Assembly (NCBI GenBank): GCA_023423895.1
Contig: JAFAER010000093.1
Coordinates: forward strand, 19,274-83,273
Direction: 5' to 3'
Source of the DNA: Pseudomonadota bacterium
GTDB lineage: Bacteria > Myxococcota_A > Polyangia > Polyangiales > Polyangiaceae
Length of the DNA: 64,000 bases
The translations under genes and the position numbers were made by a program. Under the pieces are notes generated by a model that ran no database searches, was not told the origin of the DNA, and saw only the letters and a program-made list of their open reading frames with translations. Below, piece by piece: positions 54,542 to 62,534 of this stretch (positions are counted from its first letter, which is position 1; every line of letters starts with the position of its first letter).

Positions 54542-54865
54542 GGGCAGAGCCTAGCCTGTGGCAGGGAGAGAGCGAAACTCGTGGCGATCGGGAATCAACG
54601 GGGTCGCACGACTGTCCTGAAACGGGTAGATTCGAGGACCGCATCGTGCGCTCGCGGTCGACGAGGTGCCCCTGCACGTCGTCACCCTGCGATCGCCGCA
54701 CGAGCGGTGGCCGGAACCTGGTGCGAGCTCGTCCGTCGCGCTTGCAAGAGAACGAAGTGGTTCCATCGACCTCGTCGGTCGTGCGAGTCGCTTCTACGTG
54801 GGGTCACTCGACGGCTTCGGGACCACTTCCCCGAAGACGTGAGAACCTCATCACGAGAGAAAGCG
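54542..54865. other. Divergent spacer between PrsW-like and antiporter genes
   Basis: A 324-nt stretch between the two divergent starts. Both promoters should lie here; no convincing sigma-70 boxes or palindromes were found by eye. GAGAG occurs just before the antiporter ATG as its ribosome binding site. A short minus-strand frame exists, but it is Arg-rich and not credible. Confidence 0.4.
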
Positions 54866-56563
54866 ATGACCGAGCTGAACGTACTCATGACCTTCACGGG
54901 AGGCCTCGCAGCAGCCCTCCTCCTCGGTTTCCTCGCGAAGCGCCTGCGCCTGTCACCGATCGTGGGCTACCTGATCGCCGGCGTCGCAGTCGGACCGTTC
55001 ACGCCCGGCTACGTGGCGGATCACCACGTCGCAGAACAGTTCGCCGAGATCGGGGTCATCCTCCTCTTGTTCGGCATCGGCCTGCGCTTCCATCTCCAGG
55101 AGCTGATCGCCGTTTGGCGTATCGCCGTCCCTGGAGCGCTCTTCCAGAGCGCGATCTCGACGATGCTCCTCGCCGCCCTCGTTCGCTTCGTCGGCTACGA
55201 CTGGGAGGCCGGGATCGTCCTCGGCATCTCGATCTCCGTCGCCAGCACGGTCGTGATGGCCCTCGTACTGGCCGAACGCCGCGACCTTCATGCACCGATC
55301 GGACACATCGCGATCGGATGGACCGTCGTCGAAGACCTTCTCACGGTGACGGCGCTCCTCCTCTTGCCGATGTTCCTCGGGAGCGGAGCGGATCATTCCA
55401 CGAGCATCGGCGCGGCGCTCGGAACGGCGGCCCTCAAGATCGTGGCGCTCGTCGCGCTGGTCGTCGTCCTCGGCAAGTGGGTCATCCCGTGGGCGCTCGG
55501 GCACATCGCGGCGGTGCGTTCACGCGAGCTGTTCACACTCTCGGTCCTCGTGATCGCCCTCGGTATCGCGGTCGGCTCCGCGAAGCTCTTCGGCGTGTCG
55601 ATGGCGCTAGGTGCGTTCCTCGCTGGGCTCGCCGTCGGCCGCTCCGAGTTCGCGGCCCGCGCAGGCAACGACGCGTTGCCGATGAAAGATGCCTTTGCGG
55701 TCCTCTTCTTCGTCTCCGTCGGGATGTTGTGCGATCCGCGGAGCCTCCTCCGCTCGCCGCTGCTCCTGGCGCTCGTGCTCGCCGTCGTATTGATCGGCAA
55801 GCCCCTCGCCGCGATGGTCGTGGTCCGCGTGCTCGGCCGCCCGATGCCGACCGCCATCGCCGTCGGCGCGGCCCTCTCGCAGGTGGGCGAGTTCAGCTTC
55901 ATCCTCGGCTCGGCGGCCAAGGGGCTCGGCGTGATCGACGAGAGCGGCTGGAACGCGCTCATCGGAGCATCGATCATCTCGATCGCGCTCAACCCAACGT
56001 TGTACCGCCTCGCGCGACGCGTCTCGGGAGGCGCGAACGCTCTTGCCTCCACACCCGTGAGCGAGGGGCCGCGCGAGCCCGTGGATCAACGTCGCTGCAT
56101 CCTCGTCGGTTACGGCCCCGTCGGCAGGACCCTCCATCGTATCGTCCGGAGCTACGGCACGGACGTGACGGTGATCGAGCTCAATCTCGACACCGTGCGG
56201 AAGCTCCGCGCCGACGGCGAGAAGGCGCTCTACGGCGACGTCTTGCGCCCGGGGACGCTCGAGGAGGCCGGCATCGCGACAGCGGGCAGCCTGATCCTCA
56301 GCGTCGAGATCGAAGACGCGGCCGAGCTCATCCGGCAGGCCCGCGCGGCCAACCCGGAGCTCCGCGTGCTCGCGCGCTGCGCACACCTTCGCGACGCACC
56401 GGCGCTGCGCAAGGCCGGAGCCACGGTCGTCGCGGGTGAAGCGGAGGTGGCCATCGCCCTCGCGGAGGTCGTGAACGCGCGCGCGGGATCGGAGCGCGCG
56501 GCCGCGGGACCTTCGGTCGACGCGATGCGCGCGCGACTCTACGACGAACAGCCCGCCGGATGA
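54866..56563 (+). CDS. CPA2-family cation:proton antiporter with RCK domain (KefB/YbaL type)
   Basis: A 565-residue membrane protein. The N-terminal ~385 residues hold about 12 helices of the Na+/H+ exchanger fold (LRLSPIVGYLIAGVAVGPF, and VVEDLLTV with the conserved acid pair region). The C-terminal RCK-N domain starts near 410 with the nucleotide-binding VGYGPVGRTLHRIV and acidic VIELN. These transporters move K+ or Na+ against H+ and are gated by the RCK domain. The next gene is convergent, 3 nt away. Confidence 0.92.
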   Translation: MTELNVLMTFTGGLAAALLLGFLAKRLRLSPIVGYLIAGVAVGPFTPGYVADHHVAEQFAEIGVILLLFGIGLRFHLQELIAVWRIAVPGALFQSAISTMLLAALVRFVGYDWEAGIVLGISISVASTVVMALVLAERRDLHAPIGHIAIGWTVVEDLLTVTALLLLPMFLGSGADHSTSIGAALGTAALKIVALVALVVVLGKWVIPWALGHIAAVRSRELFTLSVLVIALGIAVGSAKLFGVSMALGAFLAGLAVGRSEFAARAGNDALPMKDAFAVLFFVSVGMLCDPRSLLRSPLLLALVLAVVLIGKPLAAMVVVRVLGRPMPTAIAVGAALSQVGEFSFILGSAAKGLGVIDESGWNALIGASIISIALNPTLYRLARRVSGGANALASTPVSEGPREPVDQRRCILVGYGPVGRTLHRIVRSYGTDVTVIELNLDTVRKLRADGEKALYGDVLRPGTLEEAGIATAGSLILSVEIEDAAELIRQARAANPELRVLARCAHLRDAPALRKAGATVVAGEAEVAIALAEVVNARAGSERAAAGPSVDAMRARLYDEQPAG

Positions 56564-56566
56564 CGA

Positions 56567-58078
56567 TCAGCCTCGTGCGACCGCCATGTCGGGGAGCGGT
56601 CGCGCCTGCCGTTGCCCGAACACGCCGGCGAGGAGCTCGCTCGCGCCGTAGTAGCAGAGGTACCCGGACAACACGAACTTGAGCAGCGCGGCCGACGTGG
56701 GCAGGAGGAGGAGCACGAGCCCGGCGAGCATCGAGCCCACGCCCATCACGAGGAGCCACTTCGAGTCTACCAGACGCTGGAAGACACGCGAGGCCGCGAC
56801 CCGCAGCGCTCCGGTGACGAACGCCCAGACGCCGACGACGATCACGAAGATCTCGACGACATACCCCCGGCGCAGGACGACGAGGCCGAGCAAGATGCCC
56901 GCGACGCCGCGAACGCGGAAGAGCAGGCGCCGCAGAGGCTGCTCGCGAGAAGCGCCATACAGCGAGAGCGCGCCGTCGACGAGCGCATAGACGCCGAATG
57001 CGGTGACGAGCAGATGCAGGCCCTCGGCATGCCCCTCGATGAACGCGAGGCGGAGAGCAGCGATGCCGACGGCGAGCGCGAGAGCACCTTGCAGGAGGAG
57101 CACCCAGCGCGAACGCTCCGGCTTCTTTGGTCTCGGGAACAGCGTCCTCACGGCAGCCATGGGCGCCTCGAACGGATGGCGTGCGGCCTTGATCGGGGCA
57201 GGCTTCGCGTCCGCGACGACCGCGGGCATCTCCCGCTCGACTCCGTGCCCCTCCTTCCACTCGAAGTAGCGAACGTGCCCTTCCGGGGAGATCCGCAAGA
57301 AGTCGTTGCGCCGGCCAGCCCACGATCCGCTGTTGAAGTACCAGGCGCCGATCCGGCCCGGCCGATGCGTGTGCCCGAGCACCGCGACGTCGTACTGCGC
57401 GTTCTCGACGTTTCCGCGAACACCGGAGACATGCTCCGCGAGACGATCGGGATTCTGCGCCGGCGTCAGCGTGGAGCTCGGCTTCATCGTCTTGCCCGCG
57501 CGGCTTCCGATCGTCGTCATCGCCGTCGTCCAGAGCGTCAGCATCGAGTCACCGAATTGCTCGAGCACCTCCTCCGCGGTCTCGCCGCTACGGATGAACG
57601 GCGAGCCGTTCTGGTCCTCGAAGATACCCGCGAAGATAGCGAGCATGCGACCGAAGCCGGGATCGTCGCCCGAGTTGAACGGGTCGACCTCGTGGCCGTG
57701 GAAGAACCGGAAGCGCTTGTTCCCGAGCTCACGAGTGAATGGCTGACGCATGCGCGCGAAGAACGGATGCGCGAGGAGGTCGGTGTCGATGAAGTGCGCG
57801 AGGTCGACGTCGTGGTTGCCCGGCACATAGACGACGGGCAGCGTGGCGAAGTGGTCGAGGAGCTCGAGGCGTTTGACGATCAGACGGCTGAGGCTCATCT
57901 GCCAGAGCTCGAAGAGATCGCCGAGCACGAAGAGCTCGCCGCCTTCGCCTCCCACGTGGTCGAGGAACGAGCGCAGCTCGCGGGTCTTTCCGCCAGCCTC
58001 GAAGTTGTCGCGCGCGCCGCCGTCACCCAGGTGGAGATCGCTGATGACGAAGATGTCGCGGCCTTCGCGTCCCATCAC
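56567..58078 (-). CDS. Fusion of a metallophosphoesterase with an HdeD-like membrane domain
   Basis: A 503-residue protein. The N-terminal ~290 residues form a calcineurin-like phosphoesterase with all metal ligands: SDLHLGD (14-16), GDLFELW, GNHDVD, HGHEVD and LGHTHRPG, the pattern of LpxH-type UDP-diacylglucosamine pyrophosphatases. The C-terminal ~180 residues contain about six short helices of the HdeD/DUF308 type (GIAALRLAFIEGHAEGL). The combination suggests a membrane-tied hydrolase, perhaps on a lipid-linked substrate. Start may be Met1 or Met2. Convergent with the antiporter. Confidence 0.85.
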   Translation of the reverse strand: MMGREGRDIFVISDLHLGDGGARDNFEAGGKTRELRSFLDHVGGEGGELFVLGDLFELWQMSLSRLIVKRLELLDHFATLPVVYVPGNHDVDLAHFIDTDLLAHPFFARMRQPFTRELGNKRFRFFHGHEVDPFNSGDDPGFGRMLAIFAGIFEDQNGSPFIRSGETAEEVLEQFGDSMLTLWTTAMTTIGSRAGKTMKPSSTLTPAQNPDRLAEHVSGVRGNVENAQYDVAVLGHTHRPGRIGAWYFNSGSWAGRRNDFLRISPEGHVRYFEWKEGHGVEREMPAVVADAKPAPIKAARHPFEAPMAAVRTLFPRPKKPERSRWVLLLQGALALAVGIAALRLAFIEGHAEGLHLLVTAFGVYALVDGALSLYGASREQPLRRLLFRVRGVAGILLGLVVLRRGYVVEIFVIVVGVWAFVTGALRVAASRVFQRLVDSKWLLVMGVGSMLAGLVLLLLPTSAALLKFVLSGYLCYYGASELLAGVFGQRQARPLPDMAVARG

Positions 58079-58186
58079 ACTGCTCCTCTTCGACGGACGA
58101 ACTCATCGAACGGCGGTGCAAGCGATGCGCCGCGTTTCCGGTGAGCTCGAGTAGCCGACGGAGCGGATCACGTCTCGAGCCTGCTT

Positions 58187-60187
58187 TCAGCCGGAGACGC
58201 CTCTTCCCGTTCCCGCGCGCGCAGCAACCACGCGCTCGAGCGCCTTCGTCGCCGCAGCCACGTCGGCAACGGCATGGCGTACCGGATCGAGCGCATCGTG
58301 ATCGGTCGCCGTCGCCGCGCGTTTCGTCGCTTCATCGAGCGTCATCGCCGCGGGCTCGACGTCGTCGAGCTCCTGCCACGCGAGCGGAACCGCGACCGCG
58401 ACCGGACCGCCCGTTCCGCTGCACGGCGCGAACGCGGTCACGGCCGTTTCGGCGGCCGCGACCGTCACCCCCGGCAGCGCGGGCACCAGGTGCGAGAGGA
58501 GCGTGCCGAGCGGAGCCGCCGCGCTCGCAGGCGCAGCACCGACGCCGACGAGCACCTCGATCGCCCGCGGCCCGGCAGACTGCGCGGACGCCGGCAGACC
58601 GATCTCCGCGGCAAGCTCATGGACCGCTCGTGCGGCTACGCCGATTGCACCACGCGCCGCCTCCGTCGTCGCGAGGACGCGCACGGCGACGAAATCGGCG
58701 ATCTCCGGCCGGTCCTCGATGAACGGCCAGTGCGCGATCGCAGGAGCACCGGCTTCGATCGCGAACAGGAGGACGTCGAGCGAATCGACGACGAAGCCGC
58801 GGACCTCTCGTTTGCCGGCGCGGATCGACGCCGTCCGGACGAACTTCGGCGTCCACTTCGGGGGCGGCCAGAGCACCGAGCCATCCGGGCGGAGCAGGCA
58901 GCAGACGCGATCTTTCGTGTGCCGCAGCAGCGCCGGAGCGACGTGCTCGAAATACGTGCACAGCGCAGCCTTTGTGATCGTGCCGCCGAAGAGTGTCTGC
59001 GCAGGCGCCGTCACGTGGATGCGCCGCGCGCGCGACGGCCGCGTCGCCGTCACGGCGGGCCGCTCGAGCTGGGGCAGCGACGGAGCCTCGCTCTCGCGAG
59101 CGTCCTCCGAGACAGGAAGGGGCGTCTGGAGGAAGCCGTCGTCGGGCGCGGCGGTGCAGTCCTTCGGGCTCACGTCGGGTCGGATGCCGCGGAAGACCGG
59201 GAACCGCAAAAAACGCGCGCCGCTCGGGTCGAGCGAGAAGCCGCCGTAGCGTACGGACACGACCAGCTCGGGGAGACAGTGGTGCCGCCTCGGCTTCGGC
59301 GAATATTTCCCCTCGGCAACCGGATGCGGCACCTCGATCGAGGTGAGGCGCTCGAGGAGCATGTCGATCGTGCTCGCATCGAGCCCACTGCCGACGCGCC
59401 CGCGAAAGACGAGCCGATCGCCCTCGTAAGCGGCAAGATCGAGCGCGCCGAGGCGTGCGCGATCGCTCTCGCCTTCGGTCCATCCGACGACGACGAACTC
59501 CGCGTCGAGCTCCGCCTTGATCTTCAGCCAGTCGAGCGAGCGCTCGCCCGTCTTGTAAACGGAGCCGAGCTTCTTCGCGACGACGCCTTCGAGCCGGTGC
59601 TCCTGGCAGAGGCGGAACAGGTCGACGCCGCTCTCGAACGTCGGATGACGACGGATGAGACCGTTCGCAGCGCCCTCCGCCGGGATGACGCGCGAGAGGA
59701 TCTCCTTGCGCGCCTCGAGCGGGAAGGCGCGCAGATCGTACGACCCGACCGCGAGCAGGTCGAAGACGACGTACACGACGGGCACGGATGCCGCCGAGCG
59801 CATCGCGCGCTTCGCTATCCGCGGCCGGATCCCGGTCTGGATGCGGTGCCCGAGCCGTTGGAAGTCCGGGCGGCCTTGTTCGTCGAAGGCGACGATCTCG
59901 CCGTCGAGCACCAGCCGCGAATCGGCCAGCGAGCGCACGGCCTCTGCGATCTCGGGGTAGCTCTCGGTCGCGTCGCGGCGCTTCCGGTAGCAGAGCGTGA
60001 CGTTCGCGTCCTTCTTGTCGGCGACGATGCGAACGCCGTCGAGCTTCAGCTCGAAGAGCCATCCCTGGCGCGCGAGGACCTTCGTGCCCGCCTCTTCGCG
60101 TTCGCAGAGCATCGGGACGATCTTCGTCCCGTCGAGCGGAGCGGGCTTCGCGCCGAGATATCGGGCGAGCTCCTCCGCCGGGGTCAT
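58187..60187 (-). CDS. ATP-dependent DNA ligase fused to a degenerate LigD polymerase-like domain
   Basis: A 666-residue protein. The ligase domain (about 20-325) has the nucleotidyl-lysine Lys48 in ELKLDGVR and later motifs LVLDGEIVAFDE, EGVVAKK and LDWLKIKAE, followed by the OB domain. From about 400 the chain resembles the LigD polymerase (ITKAALCTYFEHVAPALLRH and VPLAWQELDD), but the catalytic acidic motif, usually DLDP, reads ADFVAVRV and the TGGKGLH motif reads SAGPRAIEV, so polymerase activity is likely lost. No phosphoesterase domain. Likely in end-joining repair. Start at 60187 is 17 nt after the OM-protein gene. Confidence 0.88.
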   Translation of the reverse strand: MTPAEELARYLGAKPAPLDGTKIVPMLCEREEAGTKVLARQGWLFELKLDGVRIVADKKDANVTLCYRKRRDATESYPEIAEAVRSLADSRLVLDGEIVAFDEQGRPDFQRLGHRIQTGIRPRIAKRAMRSAASVPVVYVVFDLLAVGSYDLRAFPLEARKEILSRVIPAEGAANGLIRRHPTFESGVDLFRLCQEHRLEGVVAKKLGSVYKTGERSLDWLKIKAELDAEFVVVGWTEGESDRARLGALDLAAYEGDRLVFRGRVGSGLDASTIDMLLERLTSIEVPHPVAEGKYSPKPRRHHCLPELVVSVRYGGFSLDPSGARFLRFPVFRGIRPDVSPKDCTAAPDDGFLQTPLPVSEDARESEAPSLPQLERPAVTATRPSRARRIHVTAPAQTLFGGTITKAALCTYFEHVAPALLRHTKDRVCCLLRPDGSVLWPPPKWTPKFVRTASIRAGKREVRGFVVDSLDVLLFAIEAGAPAIAHWPFIEDRPEIADFVAVRVLATTEAARGAIGVAARAVHELAAEIGLPASAQSAGPRAIEVLVGVGAAPASAAAPLGTLLSHLVPALPGVTVAAAETAVTAFAPCSGTGGPVAVAVPLAWQELDDVEPAAMTLDEATKRAATATDHDALDPVRHAVADVAAATKALERVVAARAGTGRGVSG

Positions 60188-60204
60188 GGTCGACGCCGCG
60201 TCGG

Positions 60205-61023
60205 TCAGAGACCGAAGTGAAGTCCGAGGCGCAACCCGCCCGCGAGCTGCAGCCCCGCGCTCGTTCCGGACTTCTGGTAGATGGGGTCGTTGTTGATCGC
60301 GTCTCGCTGCTCCTGCGTCAGGTTCGTGAAGCCCGCGGGCTTGTCGACCGGCGGGCGATTCAAGAACAAGAAGTCGCCGAGGATCCCGGCGCCCACCGAG
60401 AACAGGGGCGAGACGTAGTAGTCGAACGCGACGTCGAGACCGGCGTTGAAGCCACGGATGGAGACGGCATCGGAGCTGGCAGGCACGTTCGTGTTCGTCG
60501 CGACGCCCGCATCGCCGAGACGACCGACGAACGAATAGCCGCCGTGCAGGCCGAAGAGGATGTCGAACGAGCTCACGGGGATCTTGAGCCCCGCCTCGGC
60601 GTTGACCTGCCACATGTTGAACGAGGACAGCGCGTTGTGACGGAGCCGCGCGCCGAGCACGAGGATCACGAAGCGCAGGCCCGCGCCGAGCGAGAACGCC
60701 GGCCCGCCCGCGCTCGCGTTCTCGATCGCGAGCGTCTCCGACGAGAACTGCGCCATGTTGATGTACGAGCCGCCGATGGAGCCGTCGACCCAGACCAGCT
60801 CGAAGTTGCGCCCGCTGTCCTTCTGCTCGGCCTCGTCGAGCTTGCGCGTGGTCGCCCCTTGCTGCAGCTCGTCGTTCGTCTGCCCGATCGGCGAGCCGGG
60901 GGTGCTCGGGGTCATCGGCGCTGGCGGCGCGAGCCCCTGCGCGGATGCGGATGAGGGCGTCAGAGACGCAAGGGCGGAGACGGCGAGGGTCGAAGCTACG
61001 AAGAGACCGCGAGCACGGCGCAT
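60205..61023 (-). CDS. Outer-membrane beta-barrel protein, unknown function
   Basis: A 272-residue exported protein. A signal peptide ends in SSASAQG, followed by a Pro/Thr-rich stretch and then an alternating beta-barrel body (LGAGLRFVILVLGARLRHN, GLHGGYSFVGRLG) finishing in LRLGLHFGL, with the usual terminal aromatic pattern. ATG at 61023 is 5 nt after the yacG stop; the ligase gene follows after 17 nt, so the three genes look like one operon. Confidence 0.78.
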   Translation of the reverse strand: MRRARGLFVASTLAVSALASLTPSSASAQGLAPPAPMTPSTPGSPIGQTNDELQQGATTRKLDEAEQKDSGRNFELVWVDGSIGGSYINMAQFSSETLAIENASAGGPAFSLGAGLRFVILVLGARLRHNALSSFNMWQVNAEAGLKIPVSSFDILFGLHGGYSFVGRLGDAGVATNTNVPASSDAVSIRGFNAGLDVAFDYYVSPLFSVGAGILGDFLFLNRPPVDKPAGFTNLTQEQRDAINNDPIYQKSGTSAGLQLAGGLRLGLHFGL

Positions 61024-61028
61024 CGCGG

Positions 61029-61253
61029 TCAGTGTCGCATATCCTCGTTCGTTTTCGACCCGCCATCCGACGCGCCGTCGGAAGCTCCGCCGTTTGCGTC
61101 GTCCTCCAGCTCGTCGCCTTCGACCGGGATGCGGTACTCCTCGTTGACCCACTTCCCGAGGTCGATCATCTTGCAGCGCGAGGTGCAGAACGGAAAGCTC
61201 GGGTTCTCTCCGCGCGGCTTGACGCTGGCGTTGCAGATGGGACACGTCGCCAT
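61029..61253 (-). CDS. yacG: DNA gyrase inhibitor YacG
   Basis: A 74-residue zinc protein: CPIC near the N-terminus and CTSRC (CxxxC) 15 residues later, then KMIDLGKWVNEEYRIPVE, the classic YacG core. YacG binds the GyrB C-terminal region and inhibits gyrase. The C-terminal ~25 residues are Asp/Gly/Ser-rich and longer than in enterobacteria. It heads the operon with the OM-protein and ligase genes. Confidence 0.92.
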   Translation of the reverse strand: MATCPICNASVKPRGENPSFPFCTSRCKMIDLGKWVNEEYRIPVEGDELEDDANGGASDGASDGGSKTNEDMRH

Positions 61254-61523
61254 TCCCGTCCTCTTAGCACGCTGCGGTGTTGACGAGACGATGCACCGGC
61301 GAGGACGATGCGCGCGGAGTGCTCTGGTCGGGCCCTCCTCGTCGTCACGTGCACGTGCGCGGAGCAGGTTGTGCTCCCTCCGACGCTCGGACGTGAACGC
61401 TGGAGACGTGGGTGACCGCGCTTCCCATCTGGCGCCGCGGGCGCGACCAGAGCAACATGTCGCAGTTTTGGCTGGAGACCGACGAAGTGAACACTGGAGC
61501 GCGGCGCGCGCCGCGATGAAGAC

Positions 61524-62444
61524 GTGACGGAGCTCGGGACGGTGGACAGATCGGCTTACAAGGAGGAGCGCCTCGAGCTCGAGGCGATTGCGCGACGCTT
61601 CGAGGGGACGCTCGGGGTCGCCTCCGCACGCATCGACCACCCTCATGGTGTGCTCGCCGTCAACGGCGACGAGGTGTTCCCGGCGGCGAGCGTGATCAAG
61701 ATCGCCCTCGCGCTGGAGGTCTTCTGCCAGGTCGAAGAGGGCGCCATCGCGCTCGGCGAACGCGTCACGCTGCGCTCGTCGGACAGGGTGATCGGCTCGG
61801 GCGTGCTCGCGGAGCTCACCGAAGGACTGTCTCCTACGATCGGCGATCTCGTTTATCTCGCGATGGCGATCAGCGACAACACCGCCGCGAATCTCCTCAT
61901 CGAGCGAGTCGGCATCTTCTCGGTCAACAAGCGCCTCGCGAGCCTCGGTCTCGAGAGGACGCGCCTTTCGGGGAAGATCCTCGTCCACGAGACGAAACAC
62001 GGTCCACCTGCGGACGAGGACTTCGGCACCCATCCGTCACCGCTCACGGACGACCGGGACGACGGCCGCGGAGAGCGTTCATCCGTGACCGCGCGCGAGC
62101 TCGTGCGCCTTCTCGCATGTGTGTACCGTCGCGACGGCCTTCCGTCGTCCGCATGCGAAGCGCTCCTCGAGATCTTGCAGAAGACGCAAACTGCGAGCTC
62201 GATCCGCCGTGGTCTTCCGGAGTCGCGCTTCCGCGACCGGACGCCGGCGCGGCTCTTCCACAAGACGGGATCGATCCGCGGCGTCGTCAACGATGCGGGG
62301 ATCGTCGCCACGGAGCGCGGCGCTTATGCCGTCGCCCTGCTCAGCAAGGGCTCGCGCGACCTCCGGCCGACGCAGGACAACGTGGCGAGGGTCGCTCTCG
62401 CCGAGGCCTCGCGCGTCGTCTACAAGGCGATGCGAGAAGAATGA
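61524..62444 (+). CDS. Class A beta-lactamase-like serine hydrolase without signal peptide
   Basis: A 306-residue protein with the serine beta-lactamase/PBP motifs: SxxK at Ser56-Lys59 (AASVIK), SDN at 117-119, and KTG near 250 (LFHKTGSIRG). The fold order matches class A enzymes, but there is no export signal: the N-terminus is acidic and polar, so it is probably cytosolic. Such enzymes may be esterases or peptidases. It begins at GTG. Convergent with the Fe-S protein gene across a strong hairpin. Confidence 0.85.
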   Translation: MTELGTVDRSAYKEERLELEAIARRFEGTLGVASARIDHPHGVLAVNGDEVFPAASVIKIALALEVFCQVEEGAIALGERVTLRSSDRVIGSGVLAELTEGLSPTIGDLVYLAMAISDNTAANLLIERVGIFSVNKRLASLGLERTRLSGKILVHETKHGPPADEDFGTHPSPLTDDRDDGRGERSSVTARELVRLLACVYRRDGLPSSACEALLEILQKTQTASSIRRGLPESRFRDRTPARLFHKTGSIRGVVNDAGIVATERGAYAVALLSKGSRDLRPTQDNVARVALAEASRVVYKAMREE

Positions 62445-62466
62445 ACGGCTGAACGGCCAGCGCGCC

Positions 62467-62496
62467 GGGCACCTCGCCAATGTCGGCAAGGTGCCC
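62467..62496. terminator. Hairpin between convergent genes
   Basis: GGGCACCTCGCC pairs with GGCAAGGTGCCC (one mismatch) around a 6-nt loop, lying 22 nt past the hydrolase stop and 38 nt past the Fe-S gene stop. It could serve both convergent genes as a bidirectional terminator. No long T-run follows in either direction, so efficiency is uncertain. Confidence 0.45.
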
Positions 62497-62534
62497 CCTA
62501 CGCCGTCGCTCGCCTCGCTCGCACGCTCACTCGC

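Noticed and set aside
60188..61066. Upstream extension of the ligase frame to 61066
   Set aside because: It overlaps the outer-membrane protein gene in another frame and is Arg-rich; the ligase family start is at 60187.
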